A stretch of DNA of 64,000 nt. Source: Elgaria multicarinata webbii. Lineage: Eukaryota > Chordata > Lepidosauria > Squamata > Anguidae. The position numbers were made by a program, and so were the translations under genes. Shown here piece after piece: positions 8,961-24,000 of this stretch (position 1 is the first letter of the stretch; each line of letters opens with the position of its first letter). The notes below the pieces were generated by a model, which was given only the letters and a program-made list of their open reading frames with translations, made no database searches and was not told where the DNA came from. The stretch is taken from contig NC_086172.1 in assembly GCF_023053635.1 (NCBI RefSeq), positions 25,945,501 through 26,009,500 on the forward strand. Direction: 5' to 3'.

Positions 8961-11900
8961 GAACTCGCTTTGTTGGGCGTGAGGATGCTGCTTCTTAGCC
9001 TTGGCAGTCTTGGGAGAGACGGGTGACCATATGAAAAGGAGGACAGGGCTCCAGTATCTTTAACACTTGAACAGAAAAAGGAAAATCAGCAGGTGCTATT
9101 TGTATGCATGCAGCACCTGGTGAAACTCCCTCTTCATCACACCAGTTAAAGCTGCAAGAGCTCTACTAGAGTGAGCCGATCCAAAAGAGGGCAGGGCTCT
9201 TGCAGCTTTAACCGGTGTGATGAAGAGGGAATTTCACCAGGTGCTGCATGCATACAAATGACACCTACTGAATTTCTCTTTTCAATACAACTGTTAAAGA
9301 TACAGGAGCCCTTTCCATATGGTCACCCTAACGAACACCATTTTAGGATGCGATCTATGCTGCCTGGGAATGCAGGGAGTGGAGGATTTTTTCCCTGCCC
9401 AAACATGCATAGGATTGCGCAGTTAGCATCACTTTACGTTGAAAGCCTTCACTCACACACAAAAAGGGTTGTGGTTCCTTGAGGACGAGGTGGCATAAGG
9501 CTTGTTTCGGTTTTGCCTTAACTTAGTTTCACAGCGATCTCCATGGAACTGTTCAGTTTGGGTACAAATGCTGTGCTGGTTTGCACAGGAAAAAAGCTTC
9601 TTACAATTCCTGGACGTTTACAGGTTGAGAATATACCTGATCTTATCTTGATATGAGTTACCTTGATATCTGAATGTTTGAATCCAATGACCATCTAGTG
9701 AGCAGTTTGTACATGAATAGCTGCTCTGTGGAGAATGATGTGCTGTCTCCATATAGTGATGCTGCACTTATCACCTAATAGATATGCATGTGCTATTTAA
9801 CAACTGTTTAAACTAGCTACTTGAATGTACAGAGGAAACCATGAAGAATAAGTACAGTGTGTCTTTCGGTGCTTCCAGACAGTGGACTCCTGGTGCTGCC
9901 AATTAGAAAGTGTTGTATAGCTATTTTTCTCTTTAATGGATTTTCTACAGTAAGAAAAAAGACACAAGCAGCAGCGGGAAAATGGGGGAGGCTTATGAGA
10001 GGAACACTGTGTCATCCGGGGACACACACACACACACACACACAAATTTGTGAATGAGGCACCGCAATGGTGCCTTACAGGCCTTGTCTGGAAACACCTT
10101 TTGACATGTATGTGTTAGCCTCCAGTTTTATTATCACTTCTTTTTAAGGGACATTTGTTCTCTTCGTATTTTGAGTCATTCTTCAACCCTTATAGCTGCA
10201 GGTAACAGATTGAACAAATTATGCTATTCTAGAACTTATTTATTATCGCATCTCGGTGACGTATGTGTTTCTCCCTTCTCATTTTATCCTTGCAACAAGC
10301 CTGTGAGGTAGGTTAGGACTGGGCCAAGATCACCCAGTGATATTCATCCCAACTTTTACTCTCAACATTAACCATTTCATAGAAATTTCCTTTTGGGGAA
10401 AAAAGATGTTTTACCACCATATAAATCTTTGAGAGATATACCCTGTTTCTACCACAAATTCTGTATTTTTACAGCCACCTCACAGAGCTAAGGAAAACTT
10501 CTCCATGTCATAGACGCTAATTTACTTCATCTCCACTTTGTTTTATTAGGTAATGTCACAGCCATATATTATGCTTTTCCTGTGGTTACTTGCAGTCCAA
10601 TTCTATGCATATTTTCTTAGAAGGAGGTCTTACTGAATTCAGTATACACAATACCCTTTTCAGGTGTTCTCCTTTAGTGTAGAATCAACTTGTGACAGTG
10701 GAGAGTGAAGATGAGCACGCTAGCTCTGCCCCACATGAGTTGAAAGGACAATGTCTGAAGTAGGGAACCTTCACACATAGAAAAGGCTCACCGGTTTAGA
10801 GTTACCCCTTCAACCCAGGGACAGGTGATGGAGCAAGTATGCTTGTCCTCACGCTCCCCCTTGTGTGTTGATTCTGCACGGAAAAATACCTGAATTTTGT
10901 ATATAACACCCAGCCCTATCTATTTATACTGCTTAACCGTAGTTGCTAATAAAGCAATAGATACGTGCCGTTATAATTCCTTAGAGCAGCAGTGCCAAGA
11001 GTCTTACTCTAAGCCCCTTTAGTTTCAGTTGCACTTAGGCTATTGGAGTAATTTGAGGAACCGGCTGCTTGCTTATAAATCCATGACAGTAAATTCAGTG
11101 CAGCACTGAAGAGTCATGTTATTCAGTTTTAATACAGAAACGAACCATGACACACATTTCAGAATTAAAAATATTTAGAGCAGGGGGTGGGGAAATGGAG
11201 CAGAAATCTTAAAGTCCAATTTCATCGCAATTATTCTTCCTAGAAGTTTCATGCCGGTTTGTATTAGGGAGCATTACTTTTGAAAGACAAGATCAGGCTA
11301 TTAGATTGGCAGGTGCTATTAAGAACCCACTTGTGTAGCAAATCAGCAACAACAGTATGGGCTTGCACAAAAGCAGCATCAGGTGGAGCAAAGGTTCACT
11401 TCCAGTTAATCCTGGGTATTGGAAGTTTATTTTTAGTAAAGATTTAACACAGGTCACTAGGTATAGCAGGTTGTTTTATGCCACCCAGAGTCTGACTTTA
11501 AATGACATGGGAAAGAAGCAAGTGGTGAGTCCTATTTAAATTCTCATCCTTAGATGCTTCCGGGTTTTGAAAAAATGCAGATAAAGATTTCATCAGATTT
11601 ATGAGAACAATTTTCCTTTTGGTTCACTTATGTAATAGAAGATCTGATTCTTAAGCTGTCTCACTAAGAGAGAATTATCAGGTGAACAGGCTGAACATTA
11701 GCTCAGTAACAAGAAACATTTTTTGTCACAATACTAACTGTATTTGAAATGTGGCAAGTATCCCATTGAGGTGGATGTTGGGATTAGATACTGCATTTTG
11801 GAGCTATTGCACAGGTGGGTTTATTTAAGCGAGCTTTTCTAGAGGATTGAATTTACTATGAACTGTGCTCTTGCACTAACATTGTGTATTAACTGTTCTA

Positions 11901-14900
11901 TTTTTGTTCTTTAGTTTTAGCCTGTATTCTATATTTTGTACTTAGTTTTGATTATCTTGTGTACTTTGCTAGAAAGGCAAGACAGAAATTAATAAATAAT
12001 AGGCATAATCTTCCAGCCTATGAATTAAAAGTGCTTTCTGTATGTTTGCATTTTAGTAAATGTTTGATGGCTTGATTACAGCTATCACATGTTGCTTTAT
12101 CAGTTACATTTATAAATGCAGCTGTTGAATATGTGGTACAGAGAGGAAAGCTATTAGCTGTTTTGAATATACTGAGGTATATTTGTGTTTTCATTTTAGT
12201 GTCCACCCCGTGTTCTTCCACCAGTACCAAGGTAAGATTAATTGATTCACTGGGGAAATTGACAGATCAAGAAATCTAAATGAAAGCCTAGAAATTTCCT
12301 TAGTGCAATGGTCTCCAAGCTGCTTGCTGTGTAGATGTTAAACTATTATGTGGGGAAATTTAACAGTTGTGGATTACCCCTATTTCCAAAGTTAATTGTC
12401 TTCTTTCTTTTGTATTTCTTTTAAACTTATTTTCTGCCTTGATTTGAAAAATCTTTCATCTGAAGTGGAAACCAAGGTGAGTTCATTTATTATTAAACAG
12501 ACACTTATTTATACAAATATTTTCCCATTTATTTTGAGTAATGACATTTATATTTTATATTATTTATTTATTAAATAGATTTATATACTGCTGACCATAT
12601 TTAAAAATATCTCTTAAGTGGTTTACAAGAAAATGAAATGCATTAAAATACATTATGATATACATTAAATGCATAATAGTTGCTAAAGCATTTACATGAA
12701 ATATTAATAAAGATTAAAACCAATACAATACCATAATTACAAACAAACAAACTGGGCGGCACACCCTGGGTAAAGAAACAGGTCTTTGATGACCAAAACG
12801 CGCTACAGTTGGTGCCTCCCAAATAGCAGGGAAGTATTTTATACCCCCCACCCCTCTGACTGACTGACAGATTTTCCCATTCTAAATTTTGTGGGGGGGG
12901 GGGATGGCTCGAAATTCCCCCTCCTTTCAACTATCAACTCACAGACTTTTAGAAGGATGCATTTCTGCATGAAAACGTAGGGGCATTTTCCACATTTTCC
13001 CTTGTTTGTCTAGGGTTGAAGATGTCCAGTGTACATTGTACAATCTGGGATAGTCAACTGTGCGTGTGCAAGATGTATAGACTGCAGAAAAGGTGCCAGG
13101 ATCTTTGCAAGTTGTGGGCTGTGCATCTGTACTTTATCTGGATCTCTTGACACAATTCAAAGCTATACATCATCAGCCATTTTCTATCGCTTCTCTACAT
13201 TTATTTAAAAATGCAATGTTGGAAGCCATTCAGTTTTTTATTAATCGATTTATTTAGAACTCTACCCCCCCCCAGTAATCCCAATTGTTCAGTTGTTGGC
13301 AAAAGTGAGTTCAGAGCTGGTGTAAAATAGTATAGGGTGGGCAGAAAGTAGATCTCTGGCTGATTTGTAGTAGATCAGCAAGGGTTTGCTGGGGAACATG
13401 AGTGGGAGGGTTCCCATAAGGCAGCAGGTTGGCCACTATGTGAACAGAATCCTGGACGAGATGGACCCTTGGTCTGATCCAACATGGATATTCCTTGCTG
13501 ATCTACTGCAAATCAAGTAAAATGGAAAGTTAAAAAACACTCTTTCATGGCTAGCATTGTGTAAGTCTCACTGTTCCTCACCTGTAAATATGTCGTAATT
13601 GTTTGCCTTTGACCCCTTCTTTTTGCAGCTATACCAGCTGCTTTGAGAGCTTTGTGTTAGAATCCCTGATGTCTAATAACTCAGATATACATTTGTATGG
13701 CTCATGGGGTGCACCAGGTAATTGACTCCACTGCCCCCCTTCACCACTCTTGCACCTGGCTCTGATTAGAGAACCAACAGGGTTCCAATAAAAACCAAAG
13801 TAGATCCCACAAGCTTGACATCTCTTGCACAGTGACCAAAAGAGTTGGCTAAACACCATGAGGTTCCTGGTTGGAATCTCACCTGTGTTGCACATACTAG
13901 ATCAGCCTTCTCCAATCTGGTGTCTCCAGTTGTGTTGGACTGCAGTACATGACATGGCTGGCTGGGGCATGCTGGTAATTGTAACACACCTGGAGGAGGC
14001 TATACTAGATGACCTTAAGCAAGCCTCAAGCCTCCCATCTGCAATAGGGGGGATAAGAATACTGACTTACCTTACAGGGTTGTTGTAAGGATTTCAACTA
14101 GATATAAAGGTATACAAATACTAAGTTGTTGTTGTTGTTGTTATTCCTCTGCAATATCTAACTAGTTCTTTGTTTTTTTATTTTACTCCAGATGAAATTC
14201 CTCTTGGTCGCCAAAAAAAGAAAAAGGCCAAAGGAAAAAACTCATTAGGTAAGAAGCTGGTTAAACGGAGAACAATACACGGGATGGTAGAGAAAAAACA
14301 TATAGAATGCTTGTGGTTGCAGTGCAAACAGATGGCCTTATTTCTGTCTGGTTAGCTAGCCTAGATTATATTAATCTGTTGCCAAAGAGCTTGAGCTCTG
14401 CACATTCAGTAATTCTTGAAGGAAAACAAATGACTTCAGAATACTATTCCATGGATAAAAGTAGTCCAGGTTTAGTGAAGCAGTCAAGCAAGTAATAGGT
14501 AAACAAGCAGCTGAGGGGAGTCAGTCCAGAGATGATGGCACATTGTTTTAACTGTTTTGCTTTTAAATTATATATTGTTTTAACTTGGTTCATGGTTTAA
14601 TTTGTTTTTAGCTGTGTATATTTATTGTTTTATACTATACGCTTTTATCTGTACGCCACCCTGAGATCTTAATGATATAGGGTGGATACAAATGTTTTAA
14701 ATAAATAAATAAATTTCTAGTGTCTGTCTGGAAGGAGTGGCAGATTCCAAGCAAGGAGTGGGGAAGTGGACAGTGTTCACGAAAGCTTATGCCAGAATAA
14801 ATATGTTAATCTTTAAGGTGCCACAAGATTCCTTTTTATTATTCCCTGAGGGAGAAACTCTCTGTTGTGAGGCTGCATGCCAGTAGTTGGCAGGGCAGAT

Positions 14901-15010
14901 GTGGGGCTGGGCCAAAGTCAAACATGGTGGGGCCAGAGCCACCCCAAACTAACCCACACTCTCCCCACCCACATCCCATTCACACATTGTCTCTTTCTCA
15001 CTTGCCCATT

Positions 15011-15047
<37 letters not shown>

Positions 15048-18000
15048 TCATAACTCTCATCCAGTCTATTCTCTTTCTCTTCCCTCCCGCCCCCAATGCA
15101 GCAATTAGGCTTTGGAATTAGGCTATGCTACATTTTCTAAACTGAATTGCCACACCGGCATGTTGTGGGATAGCACTGCGAGGGGAAGATGAACCTTTCC
15201 CTCTCTAGCTGCAACCCTATGAAAAGCTCCCACACACAATAAGGCTTAGCAAATTAGGCTTTGCATGAATGGAAATTTTGTAATGCCGCCTTGAGGCCCA
15301 GCATTAGACAAAAGGTGGGATCATCATCATCATCATAGCTTTTTTCTTTTCTTTTTTGCTAAGCCTCATTGCTGTGGCAGGATGTGTGTAGTGGTGGCAA
15401 GGAGATGAGGCCATGGGCCAGATGTTCCCCATCCCCCCTCCAGTTTGCCTAATTACTGAATTCATTATACATTCATTATTGTCTCCTATGTTAGTAGGCA
15501 ACTTTAAAAGACGTATGGTTTGATGACTTACTTGTACCTTCCTTTTTGAGCATTTTCTTAAGAAACACACACAGTGTTGACCAAATTATCTTTAAATTGA
15601 AGCACAAAAATGCATTTTCTTAAAACCCTGATTAAACTTATTAAAAGCAACTCAGAACATCTAGAATAATCTCTCTTTATCAGATAGTGTGATGAAACCT
15701 CTAATTTTAATAGACTCTGACCTGGTCTGCACAACACAACAGGGTCACAGTAGGGTTTTTAACCTAAGGTGAGCCACAATGTGTGCCAGATGTGTGCTGT
15801 CACCTTTATGAATATGCATCCCTTGATGGGGTTGTGGTGGGTTATCCGAACCTGGTCACCGTCGATTATTCAAGGGTTAACCCTCACATAATCCAGGGTT
15901 TGTAGTAGGGTTATGTGAGGGTTGTTTAACTGTCAAATACCCACTCCCAGTGGCTGAGTTTGGACAACATGCTGCCAGCCCATTGGAGCTTGCATGTTCA
16001 TAATGATGACTGCACACACCTGGTATGGGCTTGTTGTGGGTTAAATAACCTATGATGAGCCTGGCATGTCATGCGAACTGGCTAATAATGTGCTTGACAG
16101 AAAATTCCAGTATCGTGCAAGCCATTCGGCAAGTTAGAACCTCTGGCTTAGAATAGTCAGGACAAGGGAGGGTCACAGACCTCTTGTATCAATTACAATA
16201 TGGACATCTGGCAAAGAGAGACAAATTGAGATCTATTCTCCTACATTCCCCCCATTTTGTTGTTCACTGTTGCTTACCCAACAATAAGACATTTACTAAC
16301 AGATTAGGCATATTTGAAGGGATATGAGCTAGCCATGCCTTATGTCTTACTGGGAGATAATACACGTTAAGAGCATACCACCATGACTCCCATGTTATCA
16401 TTCATGCTAATTATAAAAGGGCGTAGTACAGATTCATGATATTGCAAGCTATCCCTTAGTTTTTCTAAGTCTGTAGGTGTGGTCTCTTACTGTATATCCT
16501 GTATTTCAGATTAAAGTTTACCATTACCATTGCTCTGACTGTTACATTTCCCATTGAGGCCTTGTAAGATACAGTGTCTCTGTAGATGTGCACTACTTCG
16601 AATCTCTGCCTAATACCTATTAACCTAGATTCCATGTAATTCCCTAATTTCTGTATAAAGCAGTATGTGCTGGCCAGAGCAATGGAACAAATGCTTGACT
16701 ATTTTCTCTTATTTTTGTCCTTTCAGAGCATCTCGCTTGCTTGGAACTAGACAGTGAGTCACACCCAAGAGTTGCTTTAGAGTATTTTTTTCACTCTAGA
16801 AAAAAAGTCTTTCACTAAGACTTCATATTTAAAAATATCCTTTATATTGCTGCTACTATATTGGCATTGAAATTTATTATAGAAACTAATCCAGTACAGT
16901 GTGGCTGAAGAGAAACAATTAGTTGACTTAGGCTGCAGTACTATACACACTTTTACCTGGATGTAGCCTCCTTTGGACTCTGTGGGACTTTTTAACTTAA
17001 TTCCAATTTAGTTTTGTAATGTGGCCTCTCCTTTCTTAGAGTCACTTCACTGGCTTTCTACCAAATGTGTTTCCTCTTGGCTTTATTTTTAAATTAGTAC
17101 ACAGTGATGTTCCTTCTTAACATTATACAGTAAACATTGCATGGCAGTCAAGTAATGTTAGTTTGATAGCTCCTGTTGTATTGAAAAGCGTTCTTAAGAA
17201 GGGGGCATTTTATAGCAGAAAAGGGCTAAGGTGGGAATTCTTAAAAACCCTTCCCCTTAATAGGGAGGCCGGATGCAAAAGAATCACCTGCACCTTTAGG
17301 AGAGGGAATTTCAGAAGTTGTAACTTGCAGAAGACCACTTCTCTTTTGCATCTGGGCACCCTATTCCCCTGCTAGCCACTTTATTTCTGAAAGACCCCTC
17401 AGCCCAGACTTGCTTTTCTCCCCATGGGATTCTAAACCAGTATTTGCTATGCAAACATGGAACCCTAACAGTGAGGGGGGAAATCCTTCTCCCAAGCTAT
17501 TACCGTATTTCTTCGATTCTGAGACGCACTTTTCCCCCTATATAAACATCTCTAAAAACGGGGTGCGTCTTAGAGTCGCGGGTGCGTTTATTATTTCTTA
17601 GAATCAAAGCTTTTTTTTTCTGTTGGTGGTACTGAAATTAGTGTGCGTCTTACAATCGATGGCGTCTTAGAATTGAAGAAATTCGGTATGTTTCAGGGGT
17701 GGGAAATGGCTGGCAGGGAAAGTGTTAGGCTCTTCCCGCCCTTCTGCAAATCACTCTCTACAAATGGTGACTTGTAATGGAGACGCGGCTATTGGGCTAG
17801 CATTACATACAGCTACAGTGTAGTTTGCAGTTTGATGCTTGTTTATTCGGTTGAAAACCCAAAATTCCTTTGGTCTGCCAATTCCTCAAATCCCCTCCAC
17901 CTTATTGCCAGTTTCTCATTCTGAACTATGTAGAAGGCTTGACACGCAGCAGCTGTAATGCATTCTGTCATCTTCCTAAAGCCATCTGCAAGATACCAAA

Positions 18001-21000
18001 TTACACCTGTCACTCTTACAAGCACAGCCCTCACATATTCACCAAAGCAAATCTTGTTGACATATTTAGGTTTTATATATGTACAAATTTATCAAAAGGG
18101 CTTTGCAGTGGGTTTTCACACATGGAGCCAGCTTTCTGAGGCCCCTGTTTTGAACAATCTGCTTCTGAATAGGGGAAGCTGTGAGAAGCTGGGACTTCTC
18201 AATACCACACAAAAAGCTGTGACTGGAAAAGAAAAGGAAAGAAAAAAGGAAAGAAATGGACAGAGCCTGGTGTGCATGCCCAAGGAATATGCATGTTATT
18301 TCTTAGTATAAGTTACCTGATGTTCTCCATAAAACTCATGCCTTTTAAGTGGTAAGATTTGTTGTTTAAGTACCATCTATACGTATCTAGTTAATACCTA
18401 TCGAAGTAACAAGCATTCTCATAAACAGTTTGGATAATTCATCCACAGTTAGGTAGGAGAAAAATTCTTTATGCGCAGTTCTTCAAGATCAAGGAGGTAT
18501 TGTTACGGTGCTAATTGAAGTTACCTTTTCATTCTGCTATTTAGATGGCATTGTTCAAGCAGCTGTTCGCCAGACATCTGAAAGCAGTGAACCTCTAACA
18601 CCTGAGGTACAAGATGTTCCACCTCAGAGGAAACGTAAGAAAAAGAGAGTGCCTCCAGGTATGTGAAGAAGTGCAGATAAAAATTGGGCAGAATGTGACT
18701 CGGTTTACATGATCAAACAACCCATGCATAGATTGTTTAGGAGCAAACTTGCCTGCTGCTTTTTTGTAAACGACCCAGCTTAGAGTTTTAATGGTTTGTT
18801 GCTGGGTTAAATTTCTGGGTTGTTTCTCCCTCAACAACCCAGAGTTTTGGCTTCAGACATCACAGTCAGCGGTTGAGAGCCAGCACATTTGCTTGCTCCC
18901 AAACAACCCACACTTAACAAATCATGGGTTGTTTAATCATCCGAACAGGGTCAGCATATGCATCTTTTTTCTTACCATTAATGCCTTTGATTGGTAGCAC
19001 TTAGAAGCCCTCTGACTGGAAGCACCCTCATAAGAACACTCTCTGAGATTACTTATAATGCTCATGGTAAACTGACAGTGTCATGACTAAGGTAAATGAA
19101 ATGTTTCATAATAGGAAATGTTTCGTAATAGGAAACACACACCGAGTAAATATAATTATGTTTTGAAATCCGTTGATTTATAAATTATGGTATGTATATA
19201 TATATATGTGTGTACACACAAACACACATTTATGTATATAGAGAGAGAAATAAGAGAGAGAGAGAGAGAACACGCATTATAGCAGCCTTCCCCAACCTGG
19301 TGCCATCCAGATGTGTTGGATTGCAACTCCCATTATTCTCAGCCAGTGGCCATGCTGGCTGGGAATGGTGGGAGTTGCAGTCTGTCACATTTGGTGGGCA
19401 CCAGGTTGGGGAAGGCTGATATAAACATATTTGAGAAAGAGTGCATCAGTGCACCAATTAGAAGTTAGGGTGTTGGGCTAGGATTGAGGAGACCCTTACT
19501 GAAATTCTCACTTGACCCTGAAGGTTTCTTATCTTGGACCAGTCATTATCTCACAGTCTAACCTGCATTGCAGGGCTATTGTGAGGAGAATTATTTCTGT
19601 CCTTTTGAGGAAAGTAGCTAAATATAATACATTATTTTTGTCAAGTTTGAATTTCAGAGATGTGCTTTGTTTCGACTTTCCCGCCTGGCATGCTGATGTT
19701 TCTTTCTGCATTTTTTTTATGGTGCCTTGCAGTACAGGTTGTCTTGTTTTCTATTTTAAATCTCCAGAATCCGAGACATCTTTCAACGAGCAGAATGGAA
19801 ATGGCATGGATCCTTCACCAGCTGAAGAGACGGTGACTCGTAAACAACGAAAAAGAGGAAAGTGAGAATTTTGAACCTGGCTTCATTATTTCATAATATC
19901 GAATTTTGTTCTTGCTGTTTGACACAGTAACCTATGATAGTGTTTCATTCTGTTTCTTTATATTTATTTATTAAAATGTATGCACACCCTTTCAACTCAA
20001 AAGGCTCCCATTTACAAATAATTATTGTATTTATTTAGCAGCCATCGTATAAAGTAGGCCTGTATTATTATCCCTACATTGCAAATGGGGACTGAATCCA
20101 AAAGGAAGTGGTTTATCAAGGGCTAATGAATTCATGGCAGAGGCAAGATTTGGACGTTTTGGCTCAGAACTTAGTTTCTTAGCCACTGTGTTATACTTGA
20201 CCCTGCATGAATGCCAAAATGTTTTAGCAAGTGCTTAAATATTTTCAGGATTAGGAGCATGTAGCTCCAACCCAAGAAACAATAAATCCATTTACGTGCT
20301 TTTTTTAAAATGTGTGAATGTCTAATAAAAGGATTTATGTGCTCTGCAGGTTAACACACTTCTTTTTAGTCCATTGTAGACTTGTAAACCTTACACACCA
20401 TTAGGACATACTCCAAGGCTCCCAAACAAAAAATCCTGCAATTCTGTAAGTGTGCAGTTGCTCACACAGATAGTAGTCACAAACCTTCTAATGGATACTA
20501 TTCATCGATCCGTGTATTGGGGTAGGAGTGTGGCTGGCTCACTTCTTCCATTTTGCCCTCAAGCTGAATTTGAGCAGTTTATGATGGGGAGCCATTTAAA
20601 TTTGTCACTTTCAAGCCCAGTATTAATCACATTTTACTCAGAAGTCATATATGTTTTGCTAGAACTTACTCGCAAATAAGCGTGTTTAGTATTGCAGCCC
20701 TATGATAGTAAGTCTTTTCAGGTTGAATTTATGAACTCACATCTAGAAACACCTCCCATCTCCTGTACCCACATCTTTTGAACCAAAAGATAGCAGATTT
20801 AGACACTAGCATTGTAAATCCTGGGATTTCTCTTTGAACACCTTTTTTTAGCATGATAAGCTGATGTGGAGAAATTTGTCCATACATCAGATGCAATTTG
20901 GAGTCCAGTAACACAGGAGATTATATCTAGACTACAATAATTCTCATAAGTGTTTGATCAGAGATGTATACAACAAGTCAGTGCTTCAGGTCAGATGCTA

Positions 21001-24000
21001 AATCATTACAGCAAAGTGCTGCTGACCATGTCATAAACATGTGGTGCTGATATGCCTTTGGTCACCAGTCTTAAAGGGGAAAATCACTTCTCTCTGCTTT
21101 GTATGACAGAAAAACTCGGCCAGCAGAAAGTTCCAATGAACTGGGTGTGGAGGAAGAAGATATAATTGAAGATGAGCAAGTAAAGGGCTCAGAACAGCAT
21201 TCTGTGTTTTCTGTTCCAACTGGTGTTAGCCAACCTATTAGCAAGGTGTTTGTTGAAAAAAATCGTAAGTAATTTGTTAGTCTTTCAACGCATACTTTTA
21301 GATTCATTCACTGAATAATAGGGTATTACTCTTATTATCTGATCTCTCAACATGTAGAAATTAAGTGACTTCAGGCTGTGTCTTTATGATTCATTTTACA
21401 TTTCTAAAGTTGCGGGAGGGTTCACACTCTTAGTTACGTAGGACACAGCACTGTTGGGTATGATCAGTGCCTGAATAGAAGACCACCTAGAACCCAATTG
21501 ACACCACGTTGAGTTCTATGGGAAAAAGTCAGGATATTATTAAAACAAACACAGGCTAATTACATATAAGTTAGGGGTTGGCAACTTGTGGCCTTCTAGA
21601 TGTTTTGACCTACAACTCCCATCAGTCCTAGCCAGCATAGCCAATGGTGAGGGATCCTGGGAGTTGTAGGCCAAAATATCCGGAGGACCACACATTCCCC
21701 ACTCCTGGTGTAAATACTACTGGATAACTCATAAAAAATCCTAAACTTATCAATTCAATGCCTAGCACTGATATAAATAAATACAACTAATATGGAAGTA
21801 CATTGATGAGACATGCCATTATTCAAGTCTTTAAGGCAAAAACGTCTCTCAGTTTATGTACTGTACTGAATAACAAGGCTGGAAGAAGTTTAAGACATCA
21901 GAAATTGCCTGCAATATTACTACTAGATCCTCCTAATAGCCATTTAGATCTTATGTAAGCAACCACTGGCAGTTCTACCTTTCTCAGCTGAGGCAAATGT
22001 AGACTACAGTGTGAGTTTGTCACATAAGTTGATTTAGTGGCCTTAACAGAGTTCCTTCAAGTACAATTTTTTTATTGTCTTAAGTTTACTCCTACGTAAG
22101 TTTAGACAGTATAGTTGGCTGGGGTATGTTTGGAATTATAGGACTTTTTTCTGTGTGAACATGATTGTGCACACTTAATGGTTTCCCCATCAGGATGTTG
22201 GGGGAATAGTGTCTGGTGGCAGTGCCAGATTAAGTGCTGCTGAATTATATTATTTAATTATGTGCCACTTAATTATATTACTATGACAAAAAGCAAAAGT
22301 AAAATATACTTCTTTCAGTCCATTATTTTCAATGAAGAGGAAAAGGGAATTAACAAACAACATTTTTAAAAAGCCTCACAGTGCTATCTTTTGCATGTTT
22401 ATTCAGATACAAATTTAATTTAATGGGGTTTACTCTTAAGTAAATGGTAAAAAGGTAGCATCCTTGGTATTATAACAATAATGGGAAAAGCAAATCAATG
22501 AATGTAGTTTCAATGCAGTGTCTCTTGCCAAAAAGCCTTGTAATGCAATTATGAAAATAGATGGCACTAGCATTGGTTATCTTGACATTTGCTTAAATAT
22601 CACTTTTTCTCCTAAGGACGTTTTCAGGCAGCTGACCGCAAAGATTTAATTAAAACTACGGAAAACATTGATGTTTTTATGGATATGAAGGCTTCTTGGA
22701 CCACCAAGGATGTGGCACTCTCAGTTCACCGTGGTTTTAGGTACAAGATTTGTCCCGTTTGGGTGTCTTTTAAAATGAACAGGTGGTTTAAGTGAATGAA
22801 ACTTCCCAATGATTCCTGCTCCACTTATTAGTTCTCCACTCTCACCCCATGACAGTCTAAATATTGTCTCTGTTTGCCAAAATATAAATGTTTAAAGTGC
22901 AAAAAGCAAAGATAGCCATGTTGACCCTAACTAAAATTCAAAAATCCATATTAGTTTAATACTTTTATTAGGTCAATGAAAAGATCATGAAAAATGCGCA
23001 AGCTTGACGAGATTTGGAGGTCTCGAAAGTTTGCACATTTATAGTTTAATGAGATGTCGCTGCATAATCCAAATAGGGATCTTGTTTTGTAGCTAGTCCT
23101 CTGACCTTGTTTTAGGACTGGATGGAGGTAGTGTTTTCTTTTTGCAAAACCAGAGCAAGCCCCCAGCCTCCTTTTTTGCACAAGTTATGATTCTGGTGAC
23201 TCAACTTTGCTTAGTACAATTTGTATGACGTTGATCTCAGTGACAAGAGTTTCATACCAAGGCTAGAAGTGCAGGGATGCAATTCGGAGCTTACTCCGGG
23301 GTTGCAATGCAGTGCTTCAAACCCATGCCAGTAACATCTAGGTAGTCACAGGATCAACCTCAATATCCAGTTTAACAGAAACTGCTTACATTGGATTCAG
23401 TGAGAGGGAAAATAACTGTGCTGCCTGTCAGGGAAACAAGGGGGCTTTGGATCAAAGATGGCTTCCAGAACGTCTCGTTTCTGGGCCTACCAGCAGCAGT
23501 ACAGCAGTATTCCTACATCTTCGGACCTTTCTGCAGGCCTACTGGGCACCTATGGGGTGTACATATTGTCCTGCTGGCAGAGGGGCACTTTTGCTCTATA
23601 ACATGTTATGTGATATACATATATTCATATACACATAGTGAAATGCAGATGGATATCCTATGTGATCACACACAATGGCCTGCATGTACCTTGTATGTTA
23701 ATTCCTTCAGAGAACTGTAGGAATGGGAAGCAGCCATTAGTCTCTAGGTACGATGATTTCTTGCTGTTTTTCTGACCAGCTACAAAAATATTTCTGTGGA
23801 GCTGATTAACTGCAACCTTTTCTTTTGACCCTTTCCCCCTTGAGACTGAAGAGATTTTAAATATAGGGACATAACCAGTGGAACCAGAGCTATAAGGTAT
23901 ATTAAGAAACTTGCACCTGAAGTATAAAGGCTGATTTATTAGATTGTAAGCCTATGCGGCAGAGTCTTGCTATTTACTGTTTTACTCTGTACAGCACCAT

